From assembly GCA_032358165.1 (NCBI GenBank), contig JAALGY010000032.1:2728001-2792000 (forward strand): a stretch of DNA of 64,000 nucleotides. Reading direction: 5' to 3'. The notes beneath the pieces are model-generated. The model was not told where the DNA came from, did not search any database, and was given only the letters and a program-made list of their open reading frames with translations. Source of the DNA: Diplosphaera chodatii. Its lineage: Eukaryota; Chlorophyta; Trebouxiophyceae; Prasiolales; Stichococcaceae. This document shows positions 55,622 through 64,000 of the stretch, piece by piece. The position numbers and the translations under genes are program-made. The number at the start of each line of letters is the position of its first letter. Position 1 is the stretch's first letter.

Positions 55622-56073
55622 GGAGACAGCTGCTCTGAGGCCCAAAATTGCTTTACTGTCATCAGCAGGATGCTTGTGCATGTGCCTGGGCTGGCCCGTG
55701 CCATGCGTGGGCGCCACAACTGCAAAAGCTGTCAGGTTGTTCAGTGATGCCATCATCCTGTCTGCCGCTGCTGACTCACAGGCACTCGATGTGTGCATGC
55801 GCCAAACTCCCAGTCTATGTCTATGTTGATGCCGAAGTCCGCAGCATTCAACACCGTGCCAGTCTGATAGCGTACAACGTTCCTCGTCAAAGCTGCACCG
55901 CAGTCATAATGCTTGCAACCCTCCATATCAGAACACCCTGCTATGCTGTAGGTGTATTAAGTTGTGCTGCCCTCACGCTCTTTCCCCCAACTGCCTCCTG
56001 CCCAACGAGGCGAACAACAGCTCCACTTTCTCCCTCATCAGTGTTGCATGTCTGCGCTCTTGCGACTACTGCT
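55622..56073. other. intergenic, between convergent 3' ends
   Basis: About 450 bases between the SF3A3 stop and the EF-hand stop. Nothing recognised. Confidence 0.5.
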
Positions 56074-56994
56074 TCAGAGCATGTCCAAGTCGTGTGGCAT
56101 CTCTGTCCACCACTTTGACTTGGGCGCCAGTGTTCTCAGGCCCTTGGCAAACCGGCTGTGAGCACGCACTTCCTCAGCCTCCACAATCTGCACAAACTCA
56201 TTGAAGGTGAGCCAGCCGTGCACATCCATGGCACTGAAGATGGTGCTGACGGTCTTGGCAGACAGCTCATCGCCCATGGACTGCATCGCCGCGCGAAACT
56301 CCTGCACGTCCATGCGGCCATCCTTGTTGAAATCGTGTGCGTTGAATACTTCCGCCAGCACCGCCCGCAGAGCGTCGCGTGCCGGCGTTGCATCGCCAGG
56401 CGCTGCGTCGTCCAGCTCGGATACCAACGAACCCAGGGATGCGGACTCTGATGCACCGCCACCATCACTGCGCTCAGTCTTGCGCTTTTCTGCACCCGCA
56501 AGCGTGGCCAGGGTCTTGGCCATGCTTGCAATGCGCCCCTCCTTGACCATCTCCCGAACAAAATCCTCAAACTTATCAAGCCGCTGGCAGTCCACGCCAC
56601 CCACCATACCATCCTTCACCTCTAGCGAGCAGCCCTCCTCTGCAGCCTTCTTCCTCTCCTCAAAGTAGTTGTACGCCAGCCAACACCGCTCTGTCTCGTT
56701 GTCTCCGTAAAGGTTTGTGCAGTAGTCCGATAGGTCATGCTCTGCAAGCCGCAGCACATCGTGACCTGTGACTGCTGCAGCCCGCTCTGCTGACCGCTGT
56801 GACACATCATCGCCTTCATCCAGGCTACCCATCGACCATTGGCCAGGCGCTCTTGCCTGCAGCCTGACCGCGCGGCGCTGGCCTGATGGACATGAGAACG
56901 CTTGCGACGATGCATGTGACGAGCATGGAGAAGGCGACGACAGAAGCAGACGCTGCCTGACGCTACAGCTTCGATGTTGTCCAAGGCATCGCAT
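56074..56994 (-). CDS. EF-hand calcium-binding protein, probably plastid-targeted
   Basis: A rare intronless gene here: one open frame of 306 residues from ATG at 56994. The N-terminus is a Ser/Arg/Cys-rich transit-like sequence (MRCLGQHRSCSVRQRLLLSS through AVRLQARAPGQ). The middle part DLSDYCTNLYGDNETERCWL AYNYFEERKKAAEEGC is conserved-looking but unnamed to me. An EF-hand follows: DFNKDGRMDVQEF, with the canonical D-x-N-x-D-x-R-x-D-x-x-E loop. A second, degenerate hand is at MDVHGWLTFNEF, lacking several ligands. So it probably binds one calcium. It ends KWWTEMPHDLDML. The role (sensor, scaffold or enzyme regulator) is unknown. It faces away from the SKI8-like gene across a 484-base spacer. 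Confidence 0.85.
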   Translation of the reverse strand: MRCLGQHRSCSVRQRLLLSSPSPCSSHASSQAFSCPSGQRRAVRLQARAPGQWSMGSLDEGDDVSQRSAERAAAVTGHDVLRLAEHDLSDYCTNLYGDNETERCWLAYNYFEERKKAAEEGCSLEVKDGMVGGVDCQRLDKFEDFVREMVKEGRIASMAKTLATLAGAEKRKTERSDGGGASESASLGSLVSELDDAAPGDATPARDALRAVLAEVFNAHDFNKDGRMDVQEFRAAMQSMGDELSAKTVSTIFSAMDVHGWLTFNEFVQIVEAEEVRAHSRFAKGLRTLAPKSKWWTEMPHDLDML

Positions 56995-57478
56995 GTTTGA
57001 CAGTGGTCAAAGCCAGTCTAGCAAGTGGATTGCTGTCAGATTCCGGAATGTCCGCTCCGCACTCTCTTTGAATGTGGCTAGTGCTTGAGGTGGATCATTA
57101 GACGACCGCAGGTGCACAAACAGGTGTTGTCACAGCTCATGCAAACCATGTCGCATGTGTGACAAGCTGACGTGGACTGTCGGTGGAAGTGCTTCCATCA
57201 ACACCTGCCACTGCAGCAAATTCACCTTGCAAATGGTGCAATATCCCACAAGTCTCCACAAAGTGCCAGCGCTCATAAACTCTCTGCTGTGCTGCTGCCA
57301 GACAGGTCGCACTTGCAAACCGGTGATGCAGCTGCTGATCTGTGGATGATCGCCTCTTTGCCTAGCTTGGTGGCAATCAATTGGCGATAGCAGCAATTGA
57401 GCCACGGATCAGCTCAGCCCTGAGAGTGGCTAGCGTCTTGTCTGTGCGCGCCTGTGGTAGGCAAGTGCGTAAGAAGCC
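56995..57478. other. divergent intergenic region (EF-hand / SKI8-like)
   Basis: About 480 bases between two start codons facing apart; presumed promoters only. Confidence 0.5.
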
Positions 57479-59128
57479 ATGAGGCTCTCGCTACTGAACA
57501 AGGTTGAAGATGCGCATGATGACGCGGTGTGGAGCTGCGCATGGGCCACACCAGATCTGCTCATCACAGGTCAGACCATGCGCCGATGATGTGCACATCG
57601 CACATGATGGTGCCGGTGCTTGACCATCCTCTCAGCATAAAGGGTGCATGCGGCATGTGTGCTCAACACATCTGCAACCTTCCGCAGGCTCTGTGGACGA
57701 GAGTGTGAAGCTTTGGGGCGAAACGGAGGACCGGCTAGAGTCGAAGCACACATACACAGGGCACACGCTGGGTGTGGTGTCAGTGGCAGTGGAAGCCACG
57801 GGGACCTATGCAGCATCCAGTGCGCTGGATTCCTTCATTCGGGTGTGGAACTTGAAAGACAGCACAACAAAGGCGATCATTGAGACGCAGCCGTCAGAGA
57901 CCTGGCAGATTACATTTGCGCCTCCCGGCGACCAGCTCCAGATCGCAGCAGCAGGTGCAGTCTCTGCTCAAGCCTCAGCAAAACCGTCATCATCAGTGTG
58001 GCATCCGCTACCATGTCTTCATTGACGGAATTGAAAGCGCAGCATGCACATACTAGGAATATGCGAGGTGCAGGTGGCAGCACCAATATGGTGAAGATCT
58101 GGTCGGCTGACTCTGCTGAGACAGCAGCAGAAGTGGCGGCCCTGGCCCTTCCTGCGGTAAGCATGCACACGAGAGCGTCTTCGAGCCAGACAGGCGTCTT
58201 GCACGGCCATGCACATCACTTCTGCATGGACTCATGGTGCACTGTCATAGATCCTGAGTGGGGTGACCTTCGCAACTGGCCACAGGGCGAGGACAACTTC
58301 AAAAAGGAACGCTTTGTCCTCAGTGTGGCATACAGCCCTGATGGCAAGCGCCTCGCATGTGGCAGCATGGATGGCACTGTGGGGATCTTTGACACAAACA
58401 GCAGCAAGCTGCTGCACGCTTTGGACGGCCACTTCAAACCAGTCCGAGCATTGACATTCACACCAGGCAAGTCTGCCGACACGCACCGATCATCATCGTC
58501 ATTTGTGTTGACGGTGTGTCTGCTGGACATGTTGCAAGGCTTGACACATGACGATCCACCCGTGTCTGTTTGCAGACTCTAAGATGCTGCTGACAGCCTG
58601 CGACGACATGCATTCGCACCTGTACGATGTGGAGTCTGCCTCACTCATAGAGGCATTCTCAGGTGCAAAACTGTGTGGACTGGCGGCTAAACCGTCACCA
58701 ATTGTTGCAAATCCGCTCATCACTTCCATCATTGTCATTTCGTGAGGTTTGGGCATTCAGTCCTGGTGGTAGCAATGCAGGGCACGAGTCGTGGGTGCTG
58801 AGTGTGGCAGTGCACCCCAGCGGGAGTGCTTTTGTCACGGGGTCGAGTGACTCCAAGGTCAGGCTGTTCGACCTGCAGCAGCGGCAATGCACGCAGACAG
58901 TGGCCGAGCACAGCGATCAGGTGCTGCCTCAGCGATCTTCATGTATCAGACGAGGATGATGAGGATGACATGAAGATCCACCTTTTGCCCAACCACAGCT
59001 GAAGCATAGTGCTAATGTGTTCGAGCTTCCTTCGGCAGGTGTGGAGCGTGGCATTCCGAGAAGACGGCACACGGCTAGCGTCGGTTTCAGACGATAAATC
59101 AGTGCTGCTGCACGACTTTGTGACATGA
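57479..59128 (+). CDS. SKI8/WDR61 (VIP3-like) WD40-repeat protein
   Basis: WD40 propeller shared, in other eukaryotes, by the cytoplasmic SKI mRNA-decay complex and the nuclear PAF1 transcription complex. Start ATG at 57479: MRLSLLNKVEDAHDDAVWSC AWATPDLLIT, joined to GSVDESVKLWGETEDRLESK, which is the WDR61 N-terminal pattern. Further blades: HTLGVVSVAVEATGTYAASS, LDSFIRVWNLKDSTTKAIIE, VLSVAYSPDGKRLACGSMDG with TVGIFDTNSSKLLHALDGH, LLTACDDMHSHLYDVESASL, WVLSVAVHPSGSAFVTGSSD with SKVRLFDLQQRQCTQTVAEH, and VWSVAFREDGTRLASVSDDK; stop at 59128. About seven blades, matching the family. Exon edges around 57.95-58.25 kb are approximate. Confidence 0.92.
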
Positions 59129-59378
59129 CAGCCTGCTGGTGTTGCACGTTGGTTTGGAGGTGTATCGGGCAAGCTATGTCACATGATTGTCTACAAGCAA
59201 TGCTGCAGCAGAACAAGAGTTCATTGGCTCAAACCAACAAACATAATGTGATCAGTTCCTCAGCGAGAACGGTTCACCAGTATTGCATAAACATGCAATG
59301 GCAGCATTTCAACATTACCAGCAAGTATTGATAACACTGCGGTGTCGAGTGCCGTGCATTGTCCTGCAGCTGTCCACC

Positions 59379-61086
59379 CTAGCGGTTGTCGCCCATGGCC
59401 GGCACACGCGGCGTTCGCAGTGACAAGTCTGATGCAATGCGCATTGGCAGACTGTGGGACTCGATGCCCTGCAGCTCGTCGATCAGCACATCAAACTCCT
59501 TGGGCGGGCGAACGCCACCGTCCAGGATGCTTGTAGGATCCGATGGCCGATCGCCATCTCCATACACCTGTCGAATGAGTAGCTCCGAATGGAAAACATC
59601 TAATTTGGCCTGCGTAATCTGCCAAGCACAAGACGACGCGACCAAACACAGCATCAAGACAGGCGATATGCCATCGGGACACGAAGCACCTTCTCGTTCA
59701 TGTCTTCGTCCGGGCCAAGGTTAATGGCCAGCACAGACATGGCCAGCATCTTGCCGTCTGCAAAGGACACCAGCTTGGCGCTGTGGCTGCCGTGGCGCAG
59801 CTTGATCTGGAAGGCCATACGGTGTCCCACCAGCGACTGGCTCAGGTTGGTCTTCACCATGGCCTCAGGCGCAGCAGCCGTCAGCAAGTGGTCGTAGTCG
59901 CGCAGCACCAGAACGAACTGCAGCTCCTCCGCTCCTGCCGGAGACAGGACCAGAGCTGTTGTGGACAACTGTCTGCTGCGACGGCTGCAGACAAGCAGCA
60001 ACAGCTCGGGGTGCACCATACCTAGCCAGATGTATCATGAACGTCCAGACAAGCATATCTGACAGTGATTGATGCTCAGCACAGCGCACCAAGTGACAGT
60101 CCCACTCCATGACCGACAACGTGCAGGAAGGTGGGCGCGCTCCAGTACAGCTGACCCTCCTGGCTGACATGGCGCGCCATGGCAAAGCCCGCACCATGCG
60201 CCATGCTCATTGGGCCAAAGCCCTGCCGGTGCGCCCGCCCAAACACAATGCCCTGCCATGGAGGAACACACCTAATGCAATCCAAGCAGGGACGCAACCA
60301 GACCAAGCAAACATGTACACGTCGTCCAAGGCAGTCAAAGCTTCTGCCCAGCTGGGCCTGGCACCCTGTGCATGAAGGACATACGTACGCCAATGTTGGA
60401 CAGGCAGCCCCTCACATCAGCACACTACCGTACAGCTGCACACCCTGCAGTTGGCGAGGTCCTCCTGGGTGATGCGGGTGGCGTCTGACGAGGCGTGGTG
60501 CTTGCGGTGCAGGAGCCAGTGCTTGTGCTCGTGCGCCTCGCCGTCGCCTTTGCCGTCGGGGGGCGCCGTGGCCCTGGCGAGCACGCTGATGGCGTTTGCC
60601 ACCTCCTCCTCCAGCACCGCTGACACGCCCTTCCTGCCCATGCTCTGCAATGTGTCATCCATATTTCGTGGTCAGCACTGTGATGCAGCAGGTAAGGTGC
60701 GGTTCAGACACCTCGTTCTCTACTGTGCTGTCAGCACCATGTGCCCATCTGTACTCTGCATGTCATGCTCGACAGCTTTGCTTCTAACAGTAGATGATCA
60801 GCGACACGTAATCGGCACACAACACTGCATTGTCATCATGCTGCACGCAACAGGACCCGAATGCAACATGCCTACACACGCAGCAGGCATATGACACTTG
60901 CTCTTCAACATGTCACGGAATGAGTGGCAAACAAAGGAACGATCAGCGCACCTTAGCACGGCTGGGGAAGTGTGACACCCGCTTATGGTCAGTCGCAAAG
61001 AGCTCATGGACCAGCCGCTCGCCCTCCATTGGGTTCTGCAGCACACAGTCTTGAATGTGGTTGTCATCTGTTTCATCACGCACGTG
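59379..61086 (-). CDS. SYLF (Ysc84/DUF500) domain protein, probably the C-terminal part of the kinase gene
   Basis: SYLF domains bind phosphoinositides and, in yeast Ysc84, actin. Exons close in phase: 60952-61086 (DETDDNHIQDCVLQNPMEGE...), from 60644 (SMGRKGVSAVLEEEVANAIS, ending ITQEDLANCR), then GIVFGRAHRQGFGPMSMAHG AGFAMARH with LYWSAPTFLHVVGHGVGLSL, then GAEELQFVLVLRDYDHLLTA with SQSLVGHRMAF, and a last exon LDVFHSELLIRQVYGDGDRP that stops at 59379. The WSAPTF...GxGVGLSLGAE..FVLVL core is the SYLF signature. The first exon can be reached in phase from the last kinase exon over a 68-base intron (61087-61154). Alternatively this is its own gene starting at the ATG at 61029, but that leaves almost no room for a promoter after the kinase. 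Confidence 0.78.
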
Positions 61087-61136
61087 CTGCAACAGCATCA
61101 TCTCTCTCAGGCCCCTGTTGCCGTTCTAGACAAGCG

Positions 61137-62488
61137 TCAGCAACCTATGACCACCTTGAATGCTGGGTGGTGGAGTAGCTCAGATGCTGTGGCACGTGCT
61201 GCAGGTTCCTTTTGAAGACATTTATGGACCAGGTCCCTCAGCTCCTGCCATATGTTCAAAGGAGGGTATACATGCTGGGATTCTTCATGGTGGTAGGCCG
61301 TGCACACCAAGTGATCGATGCCATGCAATGCCACACAAATAACTTCCTGGCGAGTGACGCATGCGTGCATGTGCGGGGAGGGCACACCATCGAAAACGTG
61401 CGGTCCTCACAGTCCTCCTCCAGCTGTGGCGCGTCACCATTTGCAATCCGTGTGACCACATTTTGCAGCGGCTCGTCCTCGTTTGGCGCCTGGGCAGGGC
61501 AAATGGTCTATGATTTGATGCCTGCACCGGTTTGCTTTAGGTTGAACCACTTCCCGAGTCTGCAAAAGTACCTATCACCGAGGCTTGGGTCCAGTTCAGC
61601 AGGTGCCTTGATGAACCTTACCTCGCCGTGCGCCAGCTCCAGCAAGAGGATGCCAAAGGACCACATGTCTGCCCGCTCGTCGTATCCGTTCTCATTTGGG
61701 GCCACGACCTGCAAAGCTGACACTGCATATGGCACTCGAGGCATCAATTGACGCAGGGACGGCAGCATGGCAATCCGATACCAAGGGTGCAGTCTGACGC
61801 CATCGGTATAAGCAGGTCCTGCGCCCTCCTCCGGCGCCATCCAGGCAGGTGTGCCGATGAAGGTGGAGACCACAGCCGCATGTCGCCGCCGCACGAGCTC
61901 GCGCTCTGGCCCGCCATTCGAGCTGCTGCCCGTGACATGCTCCACGGGTGCCACAACGCCGTAGTCCGCCAGATACACCCTGCCCTCCGCGCTGATGAGC
62001 ACGTTGGCTGCCTTCACATCACGGTGCATGAGGCTCAGCTCATGCATGAACCGCAGGACCTGCAGCACTGGGAATGCTATGCCCATCACCGCTGCTTCTG
62101 TCAACCCCTGCGGGTGGCGCTCTGAGATGATAGACTCTGCTGAGCCGCCATTTACAAATGGCAGCACCAGCCAGATATGCCCGTCATCCTGAAAGTGCGC
62201 CAGCACAGGCAGCACGTGGGGGTGCTGCAGCATCCGCATGGTGACAACCTCCTGCACCGCGCGCCCCTTGTCGCCCTTCAGGCGGTCAAGGTGGAACAGC
62301 TTGACCGCCACCACCTCCGGACATGCTTTGGATTGTGCGGCCCAAACAGATGCAGTCGCACCACGCCCTACTTCATGCTGCAGCTCGTAACCAGCTGCCT
62401 CCGTAGGGTACCTGCTTGCATCCGCCGAGAATGCCGGGCACACGACATCCTCCTCAAGCACAGTCCGCGCACAGTCGTTTGCGTGCAT
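61137..62488 (-). CDS. Ste20-type protein kinase, OSR1/SPAK/FRAY-like
   Basis: Serine/threonine kinase. ATG at 62488 begins MHANDCARTVLEEDVVCPAF; the kinase domain starts YELQHEVGRGATASVWAAQS (Gly loop), VVAVKLFHLD (catalytic Lys), MHRDVKAANVLI (catalytic Asp), YLADYGVVAPVEH (DYG in place of DFG) and FIGTPAWMAPE. Next VVAPNENGYDERADMWSFGI with LLLELAHGE, APNEDEPLQNVVTRIANGDA, PQLEEDCEDRTFSM and ELRDLVHKCLQKEPAARATA with SELLHHPAFK. GATA in the Gly loop, VKAAN and the LEEDCEDRTFS text fit the OSR1/FRAY group. Unspliced, the frame ends at 61137; spliced at 61155 it continues into the SYLF domain. The join after WMAPE has no GT donor directly at the expected place: either ten extra residues (EGAGPAYTDG) are kept, using a GT just after, or the donor is unusual. 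No conserved C-terminal PF2-like domain was seen. Confidence 0.87.
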
Positions 62489-63317
62489 GGTAAACGTGTG
62501 TTCAGATGACCTCAAGCACCCGTCTCAAAGAAGAGCATTCTGCCATGCAGCTGCAGATGGAACTGGTCGATCTATCTAGGCGTGCTGCGCTCAGACGACA
62601 TTGGTTTTCAATGAGAACCTGTCCAGCGCTGATCCAGTGTGCAAGAAGGCAAGCAATTTTGTGTCTGCACGGTAATTACGACAGTTTCTTGGGTAAGGTC
62701 TGGTCAGCACGATGTACGCCGCCTCAATGTGGGCACCGCGCTGCAGCGAATGCCTGAAGTCATATGGTTATGAGGTCACATCAGCTCAGGTTACCTCATT
62801 GCATGGCAAGGTGAAAGTTCGCTGATCGCGTTTCAGCAAACGGTTCCGGCCAGCTTCCACCCTGACGTCCCTACCTCATCACCCTTGTGATCAGTCAGGT
62901 GGGACCAAGCTACGAATTTGCAGGTGATCTGCATGGATTCGAGTACAGGAGGTCGCACGGCCACGCGACGGTTGATCGGATCGTTGAGCAGTTCGGTACA
63001 TGTGGTTCAAGAATGTAGTTACTCCGGTTTGGTTCACTTGACAAGCAAAACACGAGGTGCTGCATAACCGCCTGCTTGCTGAATCTGAATTGCCTCACTA
63101 AACAATGTCCCCGGCCGTGGAGCTTGCCGGACCAGGCGTGGCGCACAAATGCGGGGCGAGATGCGCCGCGCACAGCCCGTCCCAACTGTGTCCGCCCACT
63201 GTCTTGACTTAGCACGCCATGTGACATGCCGTAGTTGTTCCTCTGCGTTGTTCAGCCGCTGGTCTTGCACTGCTGAGTGCACCCCAGCTGCCGGCCGATA
63301 CGTACACCGCTGCCGGC
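62489..63317. other. intergenic, upstream of the kinase
   Basis: About 830 bases between the kinase start and the eIF4A stop, both minus strand. It should hold the kinase promoter. Nothing else recognised. Confidence 0.5.
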
Positions 63318-63928
63318 TTAGATCAGATCTGCAGCAGAGAAACGATGAGGACAGTCAGTGTGATTGCTCTATAGGGTACGAGCAGGGGCACACATAGCAG
63401 GCCGCTTGCATCTGGGAAATGTTGTCCCATGCGATGCTGCCGCACCAGCGACGTTGGACGGGAGCTCCTCGATGACAGTGTTGTAGAACCGCTGGATGTC
63501 CTTGAGCATGTGCTCGTCATCGCGCGACACGAAGTTGATGGCAACACCCTTGCGTCCAAACCGCCCGCTGCGACCGATCCGGTGCAGGTAGTTCTCTGGC
63601 TGCTGAGGCAGGTCGAAGTTGATGACCAGGGACACCTGCAGAGGTAAGATGAACGTCGTTTGAGGAGTGTTGGGAATTGTGCAGCATCAGGTGCTGTGCA
63701 GCGTCATAAGCCAATGCAGTCGACGTACATGCGAGCACCACACTCAACAGCGACGCTCACCTGCTGGACATCGATGCCACGGGCCAGCAGGTCGGTGGTG
63801 ATCAGCACACGGGACGAGCCAGAGCGGAACTCGCGCATGATGACGTCACGGGTGTTCTGGTCCATGTCACCGTGCGTCGCCGACACGGTGTGATCACGCT
63901 CCCGCATCTTGTCGCTCAGCCAGTCCAC
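63318..63928 (-). CDS. eIF4A DEAD-box RNA helicase, C-terminal part (gene continues past the right edge)
   Basis: ATP-dependent RNA helicase of the eIF4F translation-initiation complex. Only the 3' end is in the window: exons 63761-63928 ([20 protein letters not shown] into a [14 protein letters not shown] stretch, ending [10 protein letters not shown]), 63446-63635 ([20 protein letters not shown] with [15 protein letters not shown]) and a tiny last exon 63318-63328 that completes ADLI and stop. Helicase motif V (ARGIDVQQ) and motif VI ([13 protein letters not shown]) are intact. The four-codon final exon was found because eIF4A always ends PSNVADL-x; it fits phase and acceptor exactly. The next upstream exon is beyond 64000, since 63929-64000 reads as intron. 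Confidence 0.95.
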
Positions 63929-64000
63929 CTGCGACGCCACAAGCACACAGGGAGGTGAGCATGACCAACTGTGCAATCCGTCCACAAAGAGGTTGCATTC

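Overview
The window is nuclear DNA from a green alga, most likely a GC-rich chlorophyte of the trebouxiophyte type. Genes lie on both strands, carry many short spliceosomal introns (about 60-300 bases, GTGAGC/GTGCGT-type donors, GCAG acceptors), encode plastid or mitochondrial transit peptides, and include plant-lineage families (SBP-box factor, thioredoxin y, ABA4, LOG, HOS1, organellar gyrase A, mTERF). No bacterial operon, rRNA, tRNA, transposon or CRISPR array was recognised. Exon joins below were worked out by eye from splice signals and reading phase; where a join is uncertain the entry says so.

Layout. 0.8-4.6 kb (+): SBP-box transcription factor. 5.3-12.2 kb (-): full-size ABCB transporter. 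13.0-14.2 kb (-): thioredoxin y. 15.1-17.0 kb (+): succinyl-CoA ligase alpha. 17.5-18.5 kb (+): ABA4-type (DUF4281) protein, tail to tail with a LOG cytokinin-activating enzyme, 18.6-20.0 kb (-). 20.5-24.6 kb (+): HOS1/ELYS-like nuclear-pore protein. 25.3-28.9 kb (-): RNA polymerase III subunit RPC3. 29.3-31.9 kb (-): mTERF protein. 32.2-32.7 kb (+): small orphan protein. 33.1-34.3 kb (-): histidine phosphatase. 35.0-36.5 kb (-): METTL21-like methyltransferase. 36.8-42.2 kb (-): organellar DNA gyrase A. 42.8-51.1 kb (+): cellulose-synthase-like GT2 running into a GH9 endoglucanase domain. 52.4-55.6 kb (+): splicing factor SF3A3. 56.1-57.0 kb (-): EF-hand protein. 57.5-59.1 kb (+): SKI8/WDR61 WD40 protein. 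59.4-62.5 kb (-): OSR1/FRAY-type kinase running into a SYLF domain. 63.3 kb to the right edge (-): C-terminal end of eIF4A.

Most genes are ordinary single-copy housekeeping or organelle genes with no shared pathway, as expected for a eukaryotic chromosome. Three points stand out. (1) A membrane GT2 synthase and a GH9 cellulase-like domain sit in one transcription unit; the joint falls inside one exon and is broken by what looks like a single extra T, and the GH9 catalytic motif is degenerate. (2) The kinase and SYLF modules can be spliced in one continuous reading frame. (3) At least six introns in unrelated genes need GC rather than GT donors.
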